Assembly: GCA_009741485.1 (NCBI GenBank)
Contig: CM019219.1
Location: 31,204,243 to 31,268,242 of the forward strand
DNA: 64,000 nucleotides
DNA from: Malurus cyaneus samueli
Lineage: Eukaryota > Chordata > Aves > Passeriformes > Maluridae
Reading direction: 5' to 3'
Within the stretch, counting starts at the first letter, position 1. Each line of letters opens with the position of its first letter. A model generated the notes under the pieces. The model did no database searches. It saw nothing but the letters and a program-made list of their open reading frames with translations, and was not told where the DNA came from. Both the position numbers and the translations under genes were made by a program. This document shows, in pieces, positions 35,401 to 45,355 of this stretch.

Positions 35401-38400
35401 GCACGACATCATTCAGGCGCCTGTTTTAACTTCTTCATTGAGGAGTCACCTCTCCTTGCATCAGCAAACTGACTTTACAGGCTTAAAAAGAAGAATGTGA
35501 AAGAGCCATCCTGTTGATCTGTTGCTCTGCCTTGATAAGGAAGTTGTTGTGGTTAGGGGTTGGTATGGTAAGCAGTTTTGGCTCAAGTTGCAAGGGCGAG
35601 CGGTTTGTGTGTTGTGTCTCTCCCAACACAAGTCTTCAGCCTTACTCCTCAGAAAATGGTTGTCTCATCCCAAGAGGATGCTGTGTAATTTGCTGGGTAA
35701 TCAAGGGGAACGACCCTCAAGAAGAAGAGTTTCCAGCATCTGAACAGAATTGTCTGAATGGAGAGAAATGGGGTTTAGAAATGACAGTGTGCTACTGGCT
35801 TTTCTTGGCTCAGAATATAATGACTTGGCGGGAAGCAGGTGGAAAACTTGCTTTCTGGGAGCTGCCACAGAGCTGCCTGCCTTCCATCATTACCTGAGTG
35901 TGTGTCCTTTGGACCAGTCCCACACAGGGAGAGTGAGGAGCACTTGGGCCTGTGGTAGTTGCAGGCTGGCCTGGAATATGGGTTATCATCATCCAGTTCT
36001 CTCCTTCTCTTGGAACTCATGGCTTTTGGGAAGGGCAGTGTGCTGTAGTCTGTGCCATCCCTGCAGATCCTGGGCTGCTGCTGCGCACTCTCAGGCACCT
36101 GCTCTGTCCCCATGGGAGATGCAGGCATCCTTGCTGAACGTTCTGAGCCTTGGCGTGGTTTGAAAAGCAGGGTGCATCTGTGGAGGTTTGCTGGAGGTCG
36201 TGGGTCTGGGGTTAAAGTTAACATGCTCTTTCCTTATTCCATTCTAATTCATTTGGAAAGGCAGCAGGGAGACAGAGGGTACTTTGCACTCTAGTGCTTC
36301 CCTTGATGGGAGTTAGTAGCTTTCACGTTATAGTGGCTGATTCTGTAAGCTGACCTACTCCCTCAGGTTCATTCTCATTTATAACACGTAAAAAAAATCC
36401 CAACCCCTCCTCTTATTTATCCCTGGGCATCCGAGGATAAATCCTTGCGTGTTTGGATTATAGAATTACTGAGCTTTTGCTGCCTGGCCGTCCCACTCCA
36501 ATCAAATGAACACGCACTGCGGGTGATTGCTTATCTCCTCCCTGCCTCCTCCTGGCTGCTCTGAGCCACGTTCCTTGTGTTCCGACCTTTGGCGGAAAGT
36601 GGAGCCTTGAGTGGAAAGGGACAGGAAGGATATCTGCAGTCTTCAGGTTGTTCTGAAGGGCGACAACTCCAGGTACCTTTTTCCTGGCGCAGAATAAAAA
36701 ATGCTAGAGATCTTTCCAGGAGGCATTTCATAGCTGTGCTCCAGCCTCCTCTGAAACGGAGCGTTTCCGTGTGCTGGGGAGAGGGTGGGATTATAAATAT
36801 CTTTCTCGACTACTGCTGGCTTCTCCTCAAGATAAATAGAAGTGAAAGTCAAAAGAGAGGCTGGCTCTGCATTTTCTCTCTCGAGTCACGGGACCTGAGC
36901 ACAGGATGCTGTGATGGGAGACACTTCCTGGTGTTTCAGGGGTCTTGAGGATTCTGGTGTTTCAGAGGTCTCTCTCCACACTGCCTGAGGCAGGTCTCAG
37001 ATTTTGCAGTGATCTCCATGCTGGCGCGTGGCTTCTGTCGTGGAAGCCTCAGGGAGCACTGGAGCATCGCTGAGATCAGCCTGAACAAGAGCAGAAAAAA
37101 GTGTCAGTGGTTGTCCTCTAAATCTTTAGCATGTTTACTTCCAGAAAGTAAAGCCACATTACCAGAAATCAATAGTTCTAGCAGCGTTCCTCCCTGGGAA
37201 ACACACAGCTGCTTTGGACACGCGGGAGGTGGTGAATCTTATAAAAGCCGAGGAATACAAAGAGCTTGGTCAAGGGCTTTGCTGCACTTTTAGCAGTGTA
37301 CAGAATGGAGGGCCCTTGACCTGGCAGTCTTCTGGGTGCTGGATCATCCTTCATCTTTGATGTGCCCGAGGTATGTGAGGCAAGAGGGGCTGGGGGGGTT
37401 TTCTCATAACTAATTCTGCTTTGAAGACCTGTGTCTTAGTAAGAAAAAGTGTTGTGGTATGCAACAATAATATAAACAGACTCTTCCTTTGTGTTTTTGT
37501 GGAAGGTTTGACCTAGTGCTGCTCATGAGTCTGACACATCCAGCATTTCATTTGTTTTCTTCATGGAATCCTGGACTGTTGGTTGGAGAGGACCTTCAAG
37601 ACACCTTGTTCCACCTCTCTTGCCATGGACAGGGACACTTACACAGGTCACCTTCCCAATCCATAGCCTGGCTTGGACATTTCCAGGGATCAGGGGCAGC
37701 ACAGCTTCTCTGAGGATGTGTGTCAGGGCCTCACCACTCTCACAGGAGAATTTTTCTAATCTCGAATCATGCTCCGGCAGGGAAAAGCCATTCTTCTTGT
37801 CCATCATTTCCATGCCCCTTGTCAAGTCCCTCTCCAGTGCCTTGGCCCTTTAGGCATGGAGGGCCCTCTACAAACCATAGTGCCTTGCTACAACACCTGC
37901 CACTCCTCTGTAGGAATGAGAGAGTGAGAGTGCTCTGTGAAGGAAATTATAAATATGAACAGCCATTGGGACAGGGACAGGTGATAAGGTTTGGAGTGCA
38001 GGGCTGATGGCAGAGTGCTGCTTCATCTGGGTCAGCCAAACAAAAGAGAAAGGTGACCAACCCTTTTTACTACCACTTTATTAATGAGATTTTATCCTAA
38101 TCCTCAAACGAACGTCGCAGGCTTTTGGGAACATAATTAATCTTAATTGTATAATCTTTATTGTATGAATGGAGTTTGGTATGCGTATCATTTTCTCTTC
38201 TCTCTCCCTCCTCTCTCGTTTGAGGTGCTTCTTAGCACAGCTTTCTTTCAACAGTGTGCTGCTTAGGATGACCCGGTGGAGCCAGTTCAGGTCCTGGAAC
38301 AGTCCTGGGTTCTCTTGTCCCAAGACGGCAGGAGTCTTCCTATGGCACTTCCTTTATGAGTGACAGCAAACCAGAATTGTCCCGAAAGAACTACTGGTCT

Positions 38401-41345
38401 CCTCTGGAAAAAAAAGGGTATTACAAACTAGAATACTCTGGAGAAACCAACAAAAGAGCAGTTGTGCCCAAATCAGTGCCAGGCAAGAGCAAATGCCTCT
38501 TTGGAGGAGGTGAAGTGCAGCCTTTCAGATGCTAAGTAGGTATTTGGGATTTCAGTCATTCCCTCTGTGGAGGAATTGATGCACATTGGCTCTAGGAGGA
38601 TTAATGTGGCTTTGCTTCATGCCTTCTGTAAGGCAGGAAGGGCTGTGGGACTGTGGCAACCACGCCTGCAGGGCAGATAGAAAATTGAATAGGAGGCAGA
38701 TGGAATGGACATTTTGGGGATCTCCAAGGTGGGAGATGTCGCTATGCAGGTTCTCTGTGAACTCTTCAGGTTAAACAGAGCCCAATTAGCATCTCCACCG
38801 AGAAGCTTTTCCTGGGGCACAGCTGATGTCCCAGGTAGAGCAATTTCTGCTGCTTAATGGACAGGAGGAGCATTTTACGCTTGGACACAATGCTTTTCCA
38901 GCATAACTTCTTGTAAGAAATTCTGAGTCATTTTTCGGTTGCTCTGTAGGTTGATAATGGGCAAGAGCCCCCCGGGTGCGGAGTTGGCTTGCTTCCTTAT
39001 TGCACTCAGTCTTTGCTGAACAAGACAGATTTGTTGAACAAAGCGGGGTCGTGCTGATGTGGGGAGCCTGTCCTTAGCCTCTAGTTGAATTAGGACTGAG
39101 CTGTAACTGTTAAGTCCTGCGTCCTGTGGCCTGGATTGGTACAAACCTCCTGGCCTCAATCCTTGCTCCTTGCAGAGCCTGCAGCCTGAGAGCCACCCGG
39201 GGGTGGTGCCTCCCCACGCTCCTCAGTGACACAAGCAGCAAAACGGGAGTTTGAGCAGCTGCTGCTGTATGATAAAAGGATTCAAGTGCAGTCTTTAGAG
39301 GAAATAAATATAAAAACCAGTTTCATTTAAAGCAAACCGTCTGTGAGTGGAGGCTTTTGACAGGGCCAGCCTCTGCGAGAAGCCATGGGCCAGCCGCAGC
39401 TCCGTTTCTCTGGTGCCCTTCATATGTTTTCTTCTCCCTTTCAGCTCTCGAGAACTTCTACTTCGTGGCGGTGCAGCTGAACTCAGTGTCTCTCCCAGAG
39501 GTTCTCCTCGGATGCTCTGGCTACTAGCCACGTCTGGGCAGCTGTGCTTCTCTGAGGTGGCTGTGGTGGGTCTGCTCTGAGCATGAATCCTCAGTGAATG
39601 TTTTATAGGATCTGAATCTTGGATGGGAACTGGAACTCAAGCAGAGATGCTCATGACCTCGGAGCATGGAGCCATAGCATTCTCTGCAGCTTTTCCTATA
39701 CTGTTGCTGCCCTCTCCATGGGGATCGCAGGCTTTCCTCCTCCTCTCCCAAAATGTCACCAAGTTGCTGTTGAATGTCTGTGGATTGTTTGCTTCTGAGA
39801 AACAACTAGAAGTATGGCTTTGGGGCACTGGGATGTTTTAAACATGCTGTATTCAGAGGAAGGAGTTTGTTCTTAAATAAGTATTTAAAACCAGAGAGCT
39901 CCCGGAGCACGATTTAACGATATTGAGGTCAGCATTGCTTGATTCGCAGCAGTTGCCTGTTGATGAGTAGATCTCCAAATAAATTAATTCCCTTAAAAGC
40001 AAAGTGTTGATCTCCTGTTGCATTGATTGTTTCTGTAATTAAACTTCCAGCACACAACTAGGATAATAAGAAAGCGTTGATGTAAGAGCTCTTTCCAGTG
40101 ACCGTTTTGGCGTTCAAAAAACATATGCTTGTAGGTGGTTTCTCCAATTAAAAGCAACACAAGCTCTTTGTTTATTGTGAATCCTTCAGAGATCTCAGAC
40201 AGTTGTTTTCCTTAAATCTCCACGTTTGGTAAAAAGCGGCGCAGGCTTTCAACTTGCCTAGGATGAACACTTCGAAAAATGGAAGTGCTGGTGCTGGGTG
40301 TTCCGAGACAAAACAGTGCTGCTGCCCATTCCTAGTCTCTTCATGGATATGCAATCACACTGGTAGAGGTGGAGGTGTCTCAGCTGGGAATAGGGATGCT
40401 CCAGCAGAACCCACCTGTCCTAGTGATCATTCTTAAGGGGTCTTCATCCATTTCCCCCTGCAGAGGGAGGTGGCTGTGTGGCACGCAAAACAAACTGGAG
40501 TCGTTCAAGGTAATGGGACTGCTTTCCTTTCTCCCCCAAATGTGTTGCTGTTTGCCTTTCCAGACCAAATTGGCCTGTCTGTTTCAAGCTGCTGCCAGCG
40601 CATCATAAATCACTGTGTCTTTGCCGGTTGCCCTTGGTTGTACCCAGTTACAATTTTTGTGTCCGTTTCCTCGGAGTCAAACGCCTCTGTGCTCTCCAAA
40701 AGCGCCTTCGAACGGTTCCTCAGCAGCAGAGCACACGCACACCTCAGGGAGGTGCTGAGAGCACTTAACACGGTTGCTGCATCTTTCCGATCAACGAAGA
40801 GGTACTGCAAATCTTGTCGGAACAGACCTGGGAGCTGCTCACGCAGCCGCAGGGAAGGGAGATGCCCTTGGAAGGCTTCTGCTGATGGGTTTTAACAGAC
40901 TCTACCAAGAATTGAGGCAAACACGGATTTTGACAATTGGAGCGTATCCTCCTCCCACTTGTGATAAACATTATTTCAGTGACAATTCTATAGGAAGTGG
41001 TTGAATTTCGCTGGTAAGCAGCTTATCCGCTGCTCTAAGCTTGGCACAGCAAAATTCATTTCACACCTTTCCCAGGCAGAATTAAGGGATCCTGATATTT
41101 TCCTGTCACCAGTGGGGTTGCCAGGCGTTATCCCTCCCATCCTGAGGGTCCTGGGGGAGAAAAAAGCTGGATGTGTGCTGTGGCATCCCTGGCTGAAGCT
41201 GTGCCGGACTGTAGCTGAGGTGAATTGTCACTTGTTGCCCACCCAGACTTCACCTGCAGAGAGAAGGGAGACTCAAAAGCAAACTTGGAATAGGGTGGAG
41301 TCTCCCTGGAGCCTGAATAAGCCTGGCTGCATGGCTGAATGAAGG
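29429..41345 (+). repeat. Low-accuracy second copy of 12521-25297 (false duplication)
   Basis: It is collinear with 12521-25297 throughout but about 0.85 kb (roughly 7%) shorter. Differences are dominated by single-base losses, especially in homopolymers and doublets, plus some insertions. Substitutions are few and there are no large rearrangements. That is the error profile of unpolished single-molecule reads, not of neutral evolution. It starts at the N gap and ends at the same place where the first copy changes character. Confidence 0.93.
39445..39555 (+). pseudogene. ASCC1: Broken duplicate of ASCC1 terminal exon (assembly artefact)
   Basis: This is the counterpart of 23290-23406, with a net loss of 6 bases spread over several 1-base deletions (CTCTCGAG for CTCTTCGAG, TACTAGCC for TACTACGCC) and a substituted GTGGCG. 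The frame is lost almost at once. Because its whole neighbourhood carries the same error type, it should not be annotated as a real pseudogene. Confidence 0.87.
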
Positions 41346-41929
41346 GAACCGCGTAGTGGGCATTGCAGGAAGAGGGGTTGGAGGATGTGAGATGTAGGGT
41401 GGGGAATGGCAGGACAAGGGGTTGTGGGATAGGGGTGCAGTAAGGACTAAGAATGGAGAATGTGGGGTACAGAATGGAGATGTGGAAGGAATGGGGGATA
41501 TGGGGTGGGTGCGTGGTGAAAATGAGGGATGTGGGGTGTCTGGTGCTGGATGGGGATGTGGCAGGGGATGCAGGATGGGGGTGTGAGGTAGAGACCTAGC
41601 AGGAACGAGGGATGCTGGGTCCTGAAGGATGCAGGATATAGATATGGCAGAGATGCAGTATGAGAACGCGGCAGGGACCAGGGATGCAGGATAGAGGATG
41701 CGGGAAGGGGGTGTGTCAGAGGAGGCAGAATGGGGAATGCAGGATGGGAACAGGGTAGGACGAGGAGTGCGGGATGAGGACTTCAGGATGGGGGTGTGGC
41801 AGGGAATGCGGGATGCAGGATGAGGGACGCGGAACGCGGGACCGGGACAGGTCAGGGACGAGGGTGCAGGATAGGGGCAAAAGGAGGACCGGCGCTGCCG
41901 CCGAGCTGTGCGGTGCCGGCGGCTCCCCC
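41346..41929 (+). repeat. Degenerate purine-rich minisatellite (GGATG units)
   Basis: Irregular tandem repetition of units such as GGGATGCAGGATG, GGGGATGTGGCAGGG and GGGTGTGG, strongly purine-biased on the + strand, with no crisp period. On the - strand it yields a low-complexity His/Pro/Ser-rich open frame that is not a gene. It lies between the end of the false duplicate and the start of good SPOCK2 sequence. Unit irregularity may partly be read error. Confidence 0.75.
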
Positions 41930-42272
41930 GCACTGGGTGCCTGTCACCAAGGGCTGGGAGCAGGGCTTTGGGCTGCCCCAGAGCTGATGGTGGGCACTCT
42001 CTCTCTTTTCTCGATGCTGGCTGGGCCATGTCGCTGTCGTGCTGCCAGGAGGTGGAGGTGAGCCTCGACGGGCTGCCGAGGGGGTGACATCCCGCTTTTG
42101 GGGGGAGGCTGCTCCCCATCCCTGCTTCCCACCCTCCCTCTGTGGAGGGACCTGCGGGTGTGTGCAGCGGGAGCCTCTCCGGGCCGGTGGCCCCTAGTGA
42201 AGTGGTGGCACGCCTGGCCCGGTGTCACCTTTCCCACCACCTGCACTTATCCAGGCTCTCCCCAATTTGCAG
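41930..42272 (+). other. SPOCK2: SPOCK2 intronic sequence upstream of first clear exon
   Basis: Better copy of 28637-28977. It contains a pyrimidine tract (CTCTCTCTTTTCTC, 42000-42013) followed by the candidate 9-nt microexon. No signal-peptide exon was found. Confidence 0.6.
42049..42057 (+). CDS. SPOCK2: Candidate SPOCK2 9-nt microexon encoding Glu-Val-Glu
   Basis: GAGGTGGAG is preceded by GCTGCCAG and a pyrimidine tract, and followed by the donor GTGAGC. It encodes EVE in phase 0-0, exactly the residues that precede DDYIKSWEDN in testican-2 as I recall it. An alternative reading is a short first exon starting at ATG 42028 (MSLSCCQEVE), also in frame. The duplicate at 28757-28765 is identical. 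Transcript evidence is needed to decide. Confidence 0.5.
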
Positions 42273-42318
42273 GATGACTACATCAAGAGCTGGGAGGACA
42301 ACCAGCCCGGGGATGAAG
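42273..42318 (+). CDS. SPOCK2: SPOCK2 coding exon (DDYIKSWEDN)
   Basis: The acceptor CCCAATTTGCAG ends at 42272 and the donor GTACCG follows. Fifteen codons plus one base encode DDYIKSWEDNQPGDE, in phase with the candidate microexon. Confidence 0.94.
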
Positions 42319-45300
42319 GTACCGCTGGGATGGGGCATAGTGGGCTTGGTGCCAGCCAGTGCAGGAGGGTCACACTTTCTGCTTGCACCCCCCGGGCTTT
42401 TCCCTTTCCGCCTGGGAGCGGCGGTGGCGCCGGTGCGAGCCGGGAAGCGGCAGCTGGTGCCGAGGCGGCTGTCCAGCTGCGGTTTGAATGGCGCTTTGTG
42501 CCGGGCCGGCTGGTGGCCAGCGCTGCCGGGGCTCCCCTGAGGGCTCCCCGCCTGCTCCACTGCCAGCCCCCGTCCCTCTCTGCCTCCCCCAGCCCTGGAC
42601 ACCACCAAGGACCCCTGTCAGAAGGTGAAGTGCAGCCGGCACAAGGTGTGCGTGGCGCAGGGCTACCAGCGCGCCATGTGCATCAGCCGCAAGAAGCTGG
42701 AGCACAGGTAGGAGCGCGGCGGGCCGGGGCCGAGACCCGGGAGAGCGGGGGGCCGGGGCGGGTACTCAGCAGCGTCTCCCCCGTGCAGGATCAAGCCGCT
42801 GGGCCCCAAGGTGCACGGGGGCTGCAAGCCCTGCCACGCCGCCCCGGGGGCCGCCGTCTGCGGCTCCGACGGTCACACCTACAGCTCGGCGGTAAGGACA
42901 GCGGCACCCGCCGCGGGGACGGGGCCCCCTGTCTCATGTCCCCCCGCCGATGTCCCGCTGCCGCCCCGCAGTGCAAGCTGGAGCAGCAGGCGTGCCTGGC
43001 CAGCAAGCAGCTGACAGTGCGGTGCGAGGGACAGTGCCCCTGCCCGACCCCGCACAGCCCCGCCAGCGACAGCAAACAAGGTGAGTGGCATGGGGGCACC
43101 GGGGGACCTCCCCGAGCTCTGCCCGGCCTGACGCTGTCCCGCCGGACCTCCCCAGAACTGTGCACCGGCCAGGATCTGGCCGACCTGGGCGACCGCCTGC
43201 GCGACTGGTTCCAGCTCCTGCGGGAGAACGCCAAGCAGAACGGCACCGGTGGGCTCCCCGCCAGCCCCACTACGGGTACGTGTCCCCACCTGTGGGGAGG
43301 GGACGTGGGGTGTGTGCCCGGGGGGGGGCCGGGCAGCCACGGGGCTCGTTCCACCCTGCAGCACTGGAGCGGAGCGTGGCGGCCACCTGCAAGGAGGCGG
43401 TGGGGTGGATGTTCGCCCGGCTGGACACCAGCGGGGATCTCTTCCTGGAGGCGGCCGAGCTGGCCGCCATCAACCTGGACAAGTACGAAGTGTGCATCCG
43501 CGCCTTCTTCAACTCGTGTGACACCTCCAAGGACGGCCGCGTCTCCGCTCCCGAATGGTGCTTCTGCTTCTGGAGGGAAAGTGCGTCAGGGCAGCGGGGA
43601 GACGGTGCTGCGGGGTCAGGAGGATGCGACCCGTGGGGCTGGGGGATCCGTGTCCTGTGGGATGCGTGCCGGGGATCAGGGGATTCATGCTGTGGGATTG
43701 CGGTTGGTAGTGGGGGCTGTACATCATGGGGTCATGAGGAATCCGTGCTGTGGATTTGGGGATGTACATCATGGGGTCATGAGGAATCCGTGCCGTGGGA
43801 TTGGGGGATGTACATCATGGGGTCATGAGGAATCCGTGCCGTGGGATTGGGGGATGTACATCATGGGGTCATGAGGAATCCGTGCTGTGGAGGGGGATGT
43901 ATCATGGGGTCACTGAGGAATCTGTGCTGTGGGATTGGGGGATGTGCATCATGGGGTCATGAGGAATCCGTGCTGTGGATTGGGGGATGTACATCATGGG
44001 GTCATGAGGAATCCGTGCTGTGGGATTGGGGTTGGGGTATGTAATGTACATCATGGGGTTGTGAGGAATCCGTGCTGTAGGTTTGGGGCAGGGAATGGGG
44101 GACATATGTCATGCAGTTATGTGGGATCCATGCTGTGGGACTGGGGGGTGGGGGATGTACATCATGGGATTGGAGCTGGGAGTGGGGAATGTACATCATG
44201 GAGTCATGAGGAATTCATACCGTGGGATTAGGGTGTGTGGGGATGTATGTCATGGGGAATCTGTGCTGTGGGATTGGGGTTTGTGGGGGGGATGTGTGTC
44301 ATGGGGAAGATATACATCATGGGCTTATGTGGAATTCATGCTGTGGGATTGGGGCGTGGAGGGGATGTATGTCATGGGGTAACAGGCTGTGGGTTTGGGG
44401 TGTCTGTGGAATGATTACCTTGGGAACACCACAGGGTTTGTGGGGGCTGGAAATCACGGCAGGGATGCGGTCTCTGAGTCACGGAAAAGCACATCTTGGG
44501 TTAGGGGGGATGTGCCTCATGGGGACGCATAGCTTGGGGAATGCACATTGTGGGGTCTGGGAGGGATGTACTCATGGGTGGGGGGATGTCCACTGTGGGG
44601 TTGGGGGGGCTGTACTCCATGGGTTGGGGAGTATGCCCTCCATGGGGTTGAGATGTACTCCATGGGTTCGGGGAAATGCACACTATGGGGTTGGGAGGAT
44701 GGATACCACAGGGATGAATGCTGTGGGTTTGGGGTTGCATGCCACACGGTGAGGCTGCACACCCTAAGAACAGCACATGGCATCACTGCAGAGCCGCCCT
44801 GTCTCAGAGAGCTGGAGAAGATCCAGATCCAAGAAGCAACCAAAAAAAAAACGGGTGAGTGGGGTGTGCCAGGACCCTTTTCCCCAGCAGTGCCCCACGC
44901 AGCTGAGCCGGGACGAGGATGGGGAGCTCTGTGGGGGGCTCTGGCACTGCACGTGTTTGGGGGGGGTGGGGGCCATGGCTTCCCCGCAGGCACCTTCATC
45001 CCCAGCTGCGATGAGGACGGCTACTACCGGCGGGCGCAGTGCGAGCCGGGCGGTGGCGAGTGCTGGTGCGTGGACCAGCACGGGGCCGAGCTGACGGGCA
45101 CCCGCGGCCACGGCAGCCCCGACTGCGGTGAGAGCTTCGGGGAGCCCCCGCCCGGGGACGGGGCTGCAGCCCTGGGAGCGCTCCCGAACCTCCGCCCTCG
45201 CCCCCGCAGATGAAGCCACCGGGTTTTCGGGTGACTTCGGGAGCAGCGTGGGCTGGGAGGACGAGGAGGACAAGGAGCCGGAGGAGGCGGGCGAAGAAGG

Positions 45301-45355
45301 CGAGGAAGAGGAGGGCGAAGCGGGAGAGGGCGACGATGGCGGCTACATCTGGTAG
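42273..45355 (+). CDS. SPOCK2: SPOCK2, testican-2 (all but the N-terminal exons)
   Basis: Nine exons join in phase into 352 residues plus stop: 42273-42318, 42593-42707, 42789-42891, 42972-43080, 43156-43275, 43362-43580, 44792-44854, 44990-45127, 45210-45355. Domains in order: the end of the testican N-terminal region; a Kazal/follistatin-like module (CGSDGHTYSS); the SPARC-type extracellular calcium-binding domain with EF-hand loops DTSGDLFLEAAEL and DTSKDGRVSAPEW; a thyroglobulin type-1 domain (CWCVDQHGAELTGTR); and a very acidic tail ending DDGGYIW. Known of the family: a secreted heparan-sulfate proteoglycan of extracellular matrix, mostly neural. The human protein is 424 residues, so about 70 N-terminal residues, including the signal peptide, are missing in the mis-assembled interval. 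Confidence 0.95.
42593..42707 (+). CDS. SPOCK2: SPOCK2 coding exon
   Basis: The acceptor CCCCCAG ends at 42592 and the donor GTAGGA starts at 42708. It reads ALDTTKDPCQKVKCSRHKVC, then VAQGYQRAMCISRKKLEH. The cysteines belong to the testican N-terminal/Kazal region. Confidence 0.95.
42789..42891 (+). CDS. SPOCK2: SPOCK2 coding exon, Kazal-like module start
   Basis: The acceptor GTGCAG ends at 42788 and the donor GTAAGG follows 42891. It contains CKPCHAAPGAAVCGSDGHTY, the start of the Kazal/follistatin-like fold. The Ala-rich stretch before CGSDG differs from the mammalian protein as I recall it. Confidence 0.94.
42972..43080 (+). CDS. SPOCK2: SPOCK2 coding exon, Kazal-like module end
   Basis: The acceptor CCCGCAG ends at 42971 and the donor GTGAGT starts at 43081. 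It encodes CKLEQQACLASKQLTVRCEG, then QCPCP and a Ser/Pro linker, closing the Kazal-like disulfide set. Confidence 0.94.
43156..43275 (+). CDS. SPOCK2: SPOCK2 coding exon
   Basis: The acceptor CCTCCCCAG ends at 43155 and the donor GTACGT starts at 43276. It encodes LCTGQDLADLGDRLRDWFQL, the entry helix of the calcium-binding domain, then a Gly/Pro/Thr linker. Confidence 0.94.
43362..43580 (+). CDS. SPOCK2: SPOCK2 coding exon, EF-hand pair
   Basis: The acceptor CCCTGCAG ends at 43361 and the donor GTGCGT starts at 43581. It carries both EF-hand loops: LDTSGDLFLEAAELAAINLD and CDTSKDGRVSAPEWCFCFWR. Acidic ligand positions are kept. Confidence 0.95.
43581..44791 (+). other. SPOCK2: SPOCK2 intron filled by a minisatellite
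   Basis: A 1.2 kb intron, nearly all of it tandem repeat (see 43716-44740). A long open frame continuing from the previous exon into the repeat is an artefact of a repeat lacking stops in one frame. Confidence 0.85.
43716..44740 (+). repeat. 45-46 bp minisatellite in SPOCK2 intron
   Basis: Tandem units built on ATGGGGTCATGAGGAATCCG, TGCTGTGGGATTGGGGGATG and TACATC. They are tight from about 43716 to 44110 (about 8 units) and increasingly diverged to about 44740. Each unit carries a G-run (GGGG or GGGGG), so the region is strand-asymmetric and G-rich on the coding strand. Confidence 0.92.
44792..44854 (+). CDS. SPOCK2: SPOCK2 coding exon with A10 run
   Basis: The acceptor TCACTGCAG ends at 44791 and the donor GTGAGT starts at 44855. 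It encodes PPCLRELEKIQIQEATKKKT, the start of the thyroglobulin type-1 domain. The codons ACC AAA AAA AAA ACG contain ten consecutive A, a potential slippage site, but the exon phase is correct. Confidence 0.94.
44990..45127 (+). CDS. SPOCK2: SPOCK2 coding exon, thyroglobulin type-1 domain
   Basis: The acceptor CCCCGCAG ends at 44989 and the donor GTGAGA starts at 45128. It reads FIPSCDEDGYYRRAQCEPGG and CWCVDQHGAELTGTR, containing the hallmark CWCV core, and closes with HGSPDC. Confidence 0.96.
45210..45355 (+). CDS. SPOCK2: SPOCK2 terminal coding exon, acidic tail
   Basis: The acceptor CCCCGCAG ends at 45209 and the TAG stop is at 45353-45355. It encodes GFSGDFGSSVGWEDEEDKE and a Glu-rich tail ending DDGGYIW. 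The first Ser-Gly (codons at 45227-45232) is kept. The second site reads Ser-Ser (45242-45247), where I recall Ser-Gly in the human protein. Confidence 0.95.

Noticed and set aside
29429..41345. A genuine decayed segmental duplication carrying an ASCC1 pseudogene exon
   Set aside because: The differences are mainly single-base deletions with few substitutions, and the copy begins exactly at the 25-N gap; sequencing error explains this better than evolution.
41250..42119. A 289-codon - strand open frame rich in His, Pro and Ser
   Set aside because: It is a translation of the purine-rich minisatellite; its composition mirrors the repeat unit.
42222..43874. A 550-codon open frame on the + strand over the SPOCK2 exons
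   Set aside because: It reads straight through SPOCK2 introns and into the intronic minisatellite; only parts coincide with true exons. GC-rich, stop-poor sequence explains its length.
43716..44400. A CRISPR-like array
   Set aside because: Units are contiguous with no unique spacers, lie in a vertebrate intron, and are a minisatellite.
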